From Anaerovoracaceae bacterium (lineage in GTDB: Bacteria; Bacillota; Clostridia; Peptostreptococcales; Anaerovoracaceae), in NCBI GenBank assembly GCA_029983755.1, contig JASBYX010000039.1:1-12258 (forward strand): a DNA stretch of 12,258 bases. The letters are read 5' to 3'. Below, piece by piece: positions 7,350-12,258 of the stretch. The position numbers were made by a program, and so were the translations under genes. Each line of letters opens with the position of its first letter. The stretch's first letter is position 1. The notes beneath the pieces were generated by a model. It saw only the letters and a program-made list of their open reading frames with translations. It searched no databases and was not told where the DNA came from.

Positions 7350-8096
7350 ATGGATGTTGGTTTCAAAACTGACAAGGGCGTTTCGAGGTTCAACAACGAG
7401 GATGCCTGTTATGTCATGGTTGAGAAAGGAGTTTTCATAATTGCCGACGGGGTCGGTGGAAGCAGCTCGGGGGAAATTGCAAGCCGAACTGCTACTAGAT
7501 TCATTTCTCAATATGTTGAAGACAATCCCATAGATCCACAGTGGGGACAGGAGGACTTGCGCCTGTATTTTGCAAAGTGTCTAAACAGGACAAATGAGAT
7601 GATTCTCGAGATGGGTGCAAGGTTTGACGAAAACAGCGGTATGGCTACAACCATTGTGGTTGCATATATAAATGGGGCTTCCATGTATGTGTTTAATCTG
7701 GGGGACAGCAGAGCTTACCTTTACAGAAGAGGCGAGTTGGTGCAGATAACAGAGGATCACACCTATGTTAACCATCTGGTGCAGAGGGGGGAGATAACTG
7801 CTGAGGAGGCACTTACACATCCTGACAGAAACCAGATAACTAAGGCACTGGGTGCAGACGAACACATTTATCCTGATATGTTCTTAGTTTCATTAGAAGA
7901 AGGAGATGTCGTCATAATGTGTACAGACGGCCTTTATGTGGAAGTATCGGAAGAAGAAATAAAGGGGATTATTGAAAAACCTGAGTCCATGTCTGAGGCA
8001 TGTTCCAGGCTGATAGATTTAGCAAATCTTAACGGGGGTAGTGATAATATTACGGTTATTTCCCTGAAAATTGATAAGGAGGATATCAATGAGTAA
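7350..8096 (+). CDS. prpC: PP2C-type serine/threonine phosphatase (PrpC/Stp)
   Basis: This cytoplasmic metal-dependent phosphatase reverses phosphorylation by the adjacent PASTA kinase. The 248-residue length is typical of PrpC/Stp. Its metal-binding and family motifs are complete: SRFNNEDA (12-19), IADGVGG with Asp33 (31-37), NLGDSRAYLYR (116-126), ITEDHT (133-138), CTDGL with Asp193 (191-195) and GGSDNIT with Asp232 (229-235). The frame is open upstream to 7320, inside rsmB, but homology begins at MDVGFKTDKG, and AGGAG at 7333-7337 lies 12 bases before the ATG at 7350. It begins five bases after rsmB and overlaps the kinase gene by eight bases, the standard coupled arrangement of this pair in Firmicutes. 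Confidence 0.95.
   Translation: MDVGFKTDKGVSRFNNEDACYVMVEKGVFIIADGVGGSSSGEIASRTATRFISQYVEDNPIDPQWGQEDLRLYFAKCLNRTNEMILEMGARFDENSGMATTIVVAYINGASMYVFNLGDSRAYLYRRGELVQITEDHTYVNHLVQRGEITAEEALTHPDRNQITKALGADEHIYPDMFLVSLEEGDVVIMCTDGLYVEVSEEEIKGIIEKPESMSEACSRLIDLANLNGGSDNITVISLKIDKEDINE
8076..8091 (+). promoter_or_regulatory. Ribosome binding site of the PASTA kinase gene
   Basis: AAGGAGG at 8076-8082, inside the end of the phosphatase gene, is six bases from the ATG at 8089. It fixes this start against an in-frame TTG at 8071 that has no comparable site. Confidence 0.75.
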
Positions 8097-9888
8097 TAAC
8101 AAATTATTAGCCGGACGGTATGAGCTAATCGAAAAAATCGGTGACGGGGGAATGGCCGTTGTCTACAAGGCTAAGGATAGGCTGCTCAACAGATATGTTG
8201 CAGTTAAAATACTCCGACCTGAGTTCACAAGGGATGCGCAGTTTATTGAGAGCTTTAAGAAGGAATCTCAGGCTGCTGCAGGACTCCAGCATCCGAACAT
8301 AGTAAATGTATACGATGTGGGTAAGGAAGGCAATATCTATTTCATAGTAATGGAGCTCATAGATGGCAGACCACTATCTGACATAATCGAAGAACATGGA
8401 CCTCTGGACTATAAGCATGTAATACAGGTGGGAAAGCAGGTTGCTGCTGCACTGAGCCTAGCTCATAAGAACCATATTATTCACAGGGACGTGAAGCCTC
8501 ACAATATAATGATTACAAAAGATGGTGTGGCAAAGCTTGCGGACTTTGGAATTGCTAAGGCTATCTCTTCTGCTACAATTGTGAACAAGGAGGAGGGGGG
8601 ACAGGTTATGGGTTCTGTCCACTATTTCTCTCCGGAGCAGGCAAGGGGAAAATATGTGGATGAAAAGTCTGATGTATACTCCCTTGGAATTGTTCTTTAT
8701 GAAATGCTCACAGGGCAAGTTCCTTTCGATGGGGAGAACCCTGTGGAGATAGCTCTAATGCATATAAATGAGGATATTAAGCCCCCTTCAAAGGTTGTGG
8801 ACAATGTGCCACCGGCTCTTGAAAAAATCATATTAAAGGCTACGGATAAGTACCAGAATAACAGATATGAAAATGCAGAGGCTATGTATGAGGACCTCAA
8901 TAATGTAGACTTTCTCTCCAAAAAAGTTGGCGATGAAATACTCCTTGGAGCCTCCGGAAGGAAAAGCAAACCTGTTAAAATCGATGATGCAAATGAGGAA
9001 AAACTCAATGCTATAATCGATGATAAGGGTAGCAAAAAATCCAGTAAGAAGAACGGCTCCTCCGGAAAGGGTGCATCAGGTTTTAAGAAGGCGCTACCTT
9101 GGATTTTAGCCTTAATAGTTTTACTGATACTAGGAGCTGTTGGCGGATACTTTTTGACTTCAAAAATGTCCGGTGGTGGAAAAGGAAATATAGAAGTTCC
9201 GGACTTGAAGGGTATGACCTACGAAGAAGCCTCTGATGAGCTCAGCAAACTCAAACTTGATATTGAGAAAGGTGACGATGTATACAGTGCAGATGTAGAG
9301 AAAGGCAAAATCGTGTCCCAAACACCTATATCTAAGACGAAGGTAAAAGACGGCACGAAGGTTAAGGTTAACATTAGCAAGGGTAAGAAGGCAGGTCTTG
9401 TTCCAGATCTTGTTGGAAAGAAGTACAACGAGTCGGATATATCTTCCATAATTGGACAGTATGGCTTTGTAATAGGCAATGTAACTTATGAGGAAAGCGA
9501 CCAGTATGATGAGGGGGTTATTATCAACCAGACCCCATCCGCCGGCTCATCTGCCAAGAGTGGATCAGCTGTGGACATCGTTGTGAGCAAGGGTAAAAAA
9601 GAGAAAGCAAAGGTTCCAACTCTCACAGGTCTCACTGCAGACGATGCTGTTCAGGCTCTAAACCAGGCAGGCTTTGAAGTTGGTGATATCTCATATGAGG
9701 AGAGCAGCATCTATGGTAAAGACTACGTAATGTGGCAGCAGTATAGTGCAGGAACTGAGCTAAAGAAGGGAACTTCCGTATCCCTTAAGATAAGCAAGGG
9801 TGTTCCACAGGTACCTGAGAACAAGGAGCCTGACAACAATAACAATAATAAGCCTGATAACAACCATCCAACTACTGATCAACAGTAA
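8089..9888 (+). CDS. prkC: PASTA-domain serine/threonine protein kinase (PrkC/PknB/Stk)
   Basis: A membrane-bound Ser/Thr kinase thought to sense peptidoglycan fragments or lipid II through its external PASTA domains and to control wall synthesis and growth. The 599 residues hold a Hanks-type kinase domain (about 11-275): glycine loop GDGGMAVVY (18-26), Lys40 in AVKIL, catalytic HRDVKPHN (132-139), DFG (152-154) and the activation-loop end GSVHYFSPEQARG (175-187). A Lys/Ser-rich juxtamembrane linker leads to one membrane segment (about 336-356). Three PASTA repeats follow outside (about 369-433, 438-503 and 508-571), each opening with VPxL and ending with a lysine-rich SKG. The tail (572-599) is Asn/Pro/Asp-rich and looks disordered. 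It has three PASTA repeats, as in B. subtilis PrkC. rsgA starts 27 bases downstream. Confidence 0.96.
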   Translation: MSNNKLLAGRYELIEKIGDGGMAVVYKAKDRLLNRYVAVKILRPEFTRDAQFIESFKKESQAAAGLQHPNIVNVYDVGKEGNIYFIVMELIDGRPLSDIIEEHGPLDYKHVIQVGKQVAAALSLAHKNHIIHRDVKPHNIMITKDGVAKLADFGIAKAISSATIVNKEEGGQVMGSVHYFSPEQARGKYVDEKSDVYSLGIVLYEMLTGQVPFDGENPVEIALMHINEDIKPPSKVVDNVPPALEKIILKATDKYQNNRYENAEAMYEDLNNVDFLSKKVGDEILLGASGRKSKPVKIDDANEEKLNAIIDDKGSKKSSKKNGSSGKGASGFKKALPWILALIVLLILGAVGGYFLTSKMSGGGKGNIEVPDLKGMTYEEASDELSKLKLDIEKGDDVYSADVEKGKIVSQTPISKTKVKDGTKVKVNISKGKKAGLVPDLVGKKYNESDISSIIGQYGFVIGNVTYEESDQYDEGVIINQTPSAGSSAKSGSAVDIVVSKGKKEKAKVPTLTGLTADDAVQALNQAGFEVGDISYEESSIYGKDYVMWQQYSAGTELKKGTSVSLKISKGVPQVPENKEPDNNNNNKPDNNHPTTDQQ

Positions 9889-9915
9889 ATCACAAGACAA
9901 ACTGAGGGAGATTGC

Positions 9916-10809
9916 ATGAATCGAGTTTCTGGCCGCATCATTAAAGGCATCGGAGGATTCTACTATGTTGAAACGCCGGTAGGCCTAGTTACAACCAGAG
10001 GACGTGGTAATTTAAAAAAGGACGGAGATATTCTCCTTGTGGGTGACTTCGTAGAAGTGACGATTATAAGTGATCATGAGATGGAGGGCGTTGTGGAGAA
10101 AGTCCTACCAAGGGCAAACTCCTTTGTTAGACCCCCCATCGCAAATGTTGATCTGATGACGATTGTGGTTAGCGGAGAAAAGCCTAAAGTTAATCTGCAG
10201 CTTCTGGATCGATTTCTCTGCGTAAGCGAGAGCAAATCCATCCCGGCTCTCATATGCGTCAACAAAACAGAGGCATCCCGTGGCATTGCGGCTTTCGATA
10301 GGCTTTACGAAATCTATGGGAATATCTACCCTATTGTTGCTGTAAGTGGGGAAACCGGTAAGGGAATTGATGAGTTAAGAGAAAAATTTTCGGGCTTGAC
10401 CGTTGCACTTGCAGGACCCTCTGGGGTTGGTAAATCCACAATCCTCAATTCTCTTTTAGGTCGAGAGCATATGGAAGTGGGTAGCATCAGTAAGAAAACC
10501 AGCAGGGGAAGACATACTACAAGGCATGTGGAACTCCTTGAGATTGATGGTTTTACAAAAAATGCACGAATATTCGATACGCCGGGATTTACTTCCTTGG
10601 ATTTACCGGATATATCAGAAACTGATCTTAGGACTCTTTTTCCCGAACTGGTGGAATATGGAAAGTCTTGCAGATTTATGGATTGCCAACATATTGGGGA
10701 GCCTGATTGCAATGTGTTAAGAGCGCTAGATAATGGGGACATTTCTAAAAGCCGATACGATTCCTATAGACTGTTTTATGAAGAAATTGCCAAGAGAAAT
10801 AAGTTCTAG
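9916..10809 (+). CDS. rsgA: Ribosome small subunit-dependent GTPase RsgA (YloQ/CpgA)
   Basis: RsgA is a circularly permuted GTPase that checks late 30S maturation. In 297 residues it shows an N-terminal OB-fold (about 3-70), G4 as NKTE (116-119), a P-loop GPSGVGKST (167-175), the switch segment GRHTTRH (198-204), G3 as DTPGF (221-225), and the C-terminal zinc site with Cys252, Cys257, His259 and Cys265 (CRFMDCQHIGEPDC). The G4-before-G1 order is diagnostic. GAGGGAG at 9904-9910 lies five bases before the ATG. The B. subtilis homologue is a substrate of the PrkC/PrpC pair, which makes its position directly after the kinase gene functionally sensible. A gap of 79 bases follows before rpe. Confidence 0.96.
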   Translation: MNRVSGRIIKGIGGFYYVETPVGLVTTRGRGNLKKDGDILLVGDFVEVTIISDHEMEGVVEKVLPRANSFVRPPIANVDLMTIVVSGEKPKVNLQLLDRFLCVSESKSIPALICVNKTEASRGIAAFDRLYEIYGNIYPIVAVSGETGKGIDELREKFSGLTVALAGPSGVGKSTILNSLLGREHMEVGSISKKTSRGRHTTRHVELLEIDGFTKNARIFDTPGFTSLDLPDISETDLRTLFPELVEYGKSCRFMDCQHIGEPDCNVLRALDNGDISKSRYDSYRLFYEEIAKRNKF

Positions 10810-10859
10810 TCTTATAATCGAATGAATTAAATGCAAGCAGTATAAGTTCTAATTATAAT
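10801..10859 (+). repeat. Imperfect direct repeat across the rsgA stop and the rsgA-rpe gap
   Basis: AAGTTCTA occurs at 10801-10808, where it contains the rsgA stop, and again at 10844-10851. Each copy is followed within a few bases by TATAAT (10813-10818 and 10854-10859), and similarity of GAA- and TAAA-containing sequence continues weakly after both. The spacing is about 43 bases. The stretch is AT-rich, so chance similarity is possible. Either TATAAT could be a -10 element for rpe, but no good -35 stands at 16-18 bases upstream of either. Confidence 0.35.
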
Positions 10860-10877
10860 AATTGAAGGAATAAAGAC

Positions 10878-10891
10878 GGAGGTAGAATTTG
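10878..10891 (+). promoter_or_regulatory. Ribosome binding site and TTG start of rpe
   Basis: GGAGGT at 10878-10883 is five bases before TTG at 10889. The encoded N-terminus (KYLAPSLLAADF) fits the family start exactly, so the TTG is accepted although no ATG is nearby. Confidence 0.75.
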
Positions 10892-11554
10892 AAATACTTA
10901 GCACCATCGCTTCTAGCAGCTGACTTTTCAAAACTTGGGGAAGAAACTCTTCTCATAACTGAAGCCGGAGCAGATTTTTTGCATGTGGATGTAATGGATG
11001 GACATTTCGTACCGAATATCAGTTTTGGAGCAGGAGTTATGAAAAGTTTAAACTCTTTGGAAACGGCCCCATATGATGTTCATCTAATGATAGAAGATCC
11101 TGACCTCTATATTGAGGACTTTCTAACGGAAAAGACAGAATTTATCGTGGTGCATCAGGAAGCCTGTAGACATCTTCACAGGACAATTTCACATATCAAA
11201 TCCCTTGGAGTTAAAGCAGGGGTTTCCCTGAATCCTGCAACTCCTGTCGAACTTCTGACAGAGATTTTGCCCTTTCTAGATCTTGTTCTAGTAATGTCTG
11301 TAAATCCCGGGTTTGGAGGGCAGAAATTCATCCCTGAAACCCTTAATAAAGTCAGAAAACTCAAGGATTTGAGGAATTCAATGGGCCTAGATTTTCTGAT
11401 CGAAATGGATGGAGGAATTACTGAATTTAACCTAGAAGAGGTTCTAGAGGCAGGAGTTGATATGGTAGTAGCAGGATCGGCTATATTCAAGGGAAACCGT
11501 AAGGCTACAGAGAATCAGGTGAAAAAGTTTAAGGGGATTATGGATAGAAGATAG
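10889..11554 (+). CDS. rpe: Ribulose-phosphate 3-epimerase
   Basis: Rpe interconverts ribulose-5-phosphate and xylulose-5-phosphate in the pentose phosphate pathway, using a metal-dependent TIM barrel. The 221 residues are the normal size. Family signatures are LAPSLLAADF (4-13), HVDVMDGHFVPN (32-43) with metal ligand His32 and catalytic Asp34, DVHLMI with His65 (63-68), MSVNPGFGGQKF (136-147) and MDGGI with catalytic Asp174 (173-177). The phosphate-binding end of the barrel is VVAGSAIF (193-200). It is the last gene of the plus-strand block. In Bacillus a thiamine pyrophosphokinase gene often follows; here a terminator hairpin lies 46 bases downstream instead. Confidence 0.96.
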   Translation: MKYLAPSLLAADFSKLGEETLLITEAGADFLHVDVMDGHFVPNISFGAGVMKSLNSLETAPYDVHLMIEDPDLYIEDFLTEKTEFIVVHQEACRHLHRTISHIKSLGVKAGVSLNPATPVELLTEILPFLDLVLVMSVNPGFGGQKFIPETLNKVRKLKDLRNSMGLDFLIEMDGGITEFNLEEVLEAGVDMVVAGSAIFKGNRKATENQVKKFKGIMDRR

Positions 11555-11600
11555 GACAAGTTCATAATATAGCCCGAATAAATAGAATAATAAAAATCAA

Positions 11601-11631
11601 GAAACCCTCTCACTTTTAGTGAGGGGGTTTC
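11601..11631. terminator. Bidirectional intrinsic terminator between rpe and the Cna_B protein gene
   Basis: GAAACCCTCTCAC (11601-11613), loop TTTTA, and GTGAGGGGGTTTC (11619-11631) form a 13-pair stem with one G-T wobble. On the plus strand the following bases (CTATTGTGCTCTTTAC) are only moderately T-rich. On the minus strand the hairpin is followed by TTGATTTTTATTATT, a better T tract. The hairpin sits 12 bases after the minus-strand stop codon and 46 bases after rpe, so it most likely ends both convergent transcripts. Confidence 0.85.
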
Positions 11632-11643
11632 CTATTGTGCTCT

Positions 11644-12258
11644 TTACTTTGATTTTTTTCTGTAGCTTAGTAGTGCAGCCATTATTCCTGATGCAGCTAT
11701 AAGCTCTAGTAAAAGAGCTATTTCTCTTGCTCCATTGTCCCCGGTACCCGGATTTTCGGGCGGATTTTCCTTAGGAGGATTATTTGGAGGCGGCGTTAAA
11801 GTATTGGTAATAGTAAAGCCTTTCTCAGCATTGCCAGACACCTTACTGTCATAACCATCAACCTTAACTTCCTTAACTGTGTACTTGATCTCATCTCCCT
11901 TGTCATTATGCTTAGGAAGATTTTCAAATGAACCAGTCCACTTGTTGTCAGCAGAAAGAGTTAGGCTCTTATCAGTTTCCTTGCCGTCAGCAATTAGTTT
12001 AACAGTGATTGAAGCAGGGCGGCTCTTAAGCTTATTATCAAAGTCAACCCATGCCTTATTAACACTAATCTTAGTAACAGAAGGCTTCAAGGTATTAGTT
12101 AAAGTAAAACCTTTCTCAGCATTGCCAGACACCTTACTGTCATATCCCTCAACCTTAACTTCCTTAACTGTGTACTTGATCTCATCTCCCTTGTCATTAT
12201 GCTTAGGAAGATTTTCAAATGAACCAGTCCACTTGTTGTCAGCAGAAAGAGTTAGGCT
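11644..12258 (-). CDS. C-terminal part of a Cna_B-repeat, sortase-anchored surface protein (5' end outside the window)
   Basis: The frame is open to the right edge, so 204 residues of the C-terminal end are visible and the start is missing. It holds the end of one Cna_B domain, one complete Cna_B domain and a wall-sorting region. Each domain shows the family's YTVKEV block with the glutamate that promotes isopeptide formation and a closing GFT-(I/L)-TNTL whose Asn would be the acceptor; VNKAWVD supplies the likely Lys. After the last domain come a Pro/Asn-rich spacer, NPGTG as an LPXTG-like sortase motif, a hydrophobic segment and the basic tail YRKKSK. Such proteins are adhesins or pilus-like stalks on the Gram-positive wall; the ligand is unknown. 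It is convergent with the housekeeping block and unrelated to it in function. Confidence 0.88.
   Translation of the reverse strand, partial: SLTLSADNKWTGSFENLPKHNDKGDEIKYTVKEVKVEGYDSKVSGNAEKGFTLTNTLKPSVTKISVNKAWVDFDNKLKSRPASITVKLIADGKETDKSLTLSADNKWTGSFENLPKHNDKGDEIKYTVKEVKVDGYDSKVSGNAEKGFTITNTLTPPPNNPPKENPPENPGTGDNGAREIALLLELIAASGIMAALLSYRKKSK
11801..11967 (-). repeat. Cna_B coding repeat, copy nearer the C-terminus
   Basis: This stretch matches 12092-12258 at a constant offset of 291 bases (97 codons). By eye there are six mismatches over 167 bases, and only two over the 149 bases from 11819 to 11967. Both of those lie in one short segment, where the encoded change is Asp to Glu. The match runs off the window, so its full length is unknown. 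Confidence 0.9.
12092..12258 (-). repeat. Cna_B coding repeat, upstream copy, cut by the window edge
   Basis: Second copy of the 291-base-period repeat. It encodes the end of the preceding Cna_B domain, and the final stretch of over 100 bases is identical in DNA to the other copy, including third codon positions. More copies may lie beyond the edge. Confidence 0.9.

Noticed and set aside
10326..10742. 138-codon open frame on the minus strand
   Set aside because: It lies wholly inside rsgA, has no ribosome binding site, and its translation resembles no family; it is a shadow of the rsgA codons.
10813..10859. TATAAT boxes as firm rpe promoters
   Set aside because: No recognisable -35 stands at normal spacing, TTGCCA at 10787 is 20 bases away from the first box, and TATAAT is easily found in AT-rich gaps.
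11644..12132. Cna_B gene starting at the ATG at 12132
   Set aside because: The frame stays open to the window edge with the same domain sequence, so the internal Met is not the start and the gene is partial.

Overview
The window looks like a chromosomal housekeeping stretch from a low-to-moderate G+C Gram-positive anaerobe, most likely a member of the Clostridia. This is inferred from the gene order priA-def-fmt-yugP-rsmB-(PP2C phosphatase)-(PASTA kinase)-rsgA-rpe, which is a hallmark of Firmicutes chromosomes, from strong AGGAGG-type ribosome binding sites with TTG and GTG starts, and from a sortase-anchored Cna_B surface protein at the right end. The species cannot be named from the sequence alone.

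Layout. Positions 1-121 are a leader with an extended -10 promoter. From 122 to 11554 eleven plus-strand genes run head to tail with overlaps or very short gaps: queH (queuosine tRNA modification), asnA (ammonia-dependent asparagine synthesis), priA (replication restart helicase), def and fmt (removal and addition of the formyl group of the initiator methionine), a YugP-type membrane zinc peptidase, rsmB (16S rRNA m5C methyltransferase), a PP2C phosphatase and its partner PASTA Ser/Thr kinase, rsgA (30S maturation GTPase) and rpe (ribulose-5-phosphate 3-epimerase). The only gap above 30 bases inside the block is the 79 bases before rpe. A strong hairpin at 11601-11631 closes the block and also serves the convergent gene on the minus strand, which encodes the C-terminal end of a cell-wall-anchored Cna_B repeat protein and runs off the right edge.

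How the genes fit together. Most of the block serves translation (tRNA modification, initiator formylation and deformylation, rRNA methylation, 30S assembly). The kinase/phosphatase pair links cell-wall state to growth, and the B. subtilis RsgA homologue is a known substrate of the equivalent pair. Two genes usually found in this cluster, rlmN (between rsmB and the phosphatase) and thiN (after rpe), are not present here.

The most unusual feature is PriA. At 608 residues it keeps the N-terminal DNA-binding region, both helicase lobes and the C-terminal domain. It has no counterpart of the eight-cysteine zinc-binding module and almost no room for the winged-helix domain. Two clean in-frame losses account well for the whole length difference from ordinary PriA. 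No mobile element, CRISPR array, tRNA or rRNA gene was seen.
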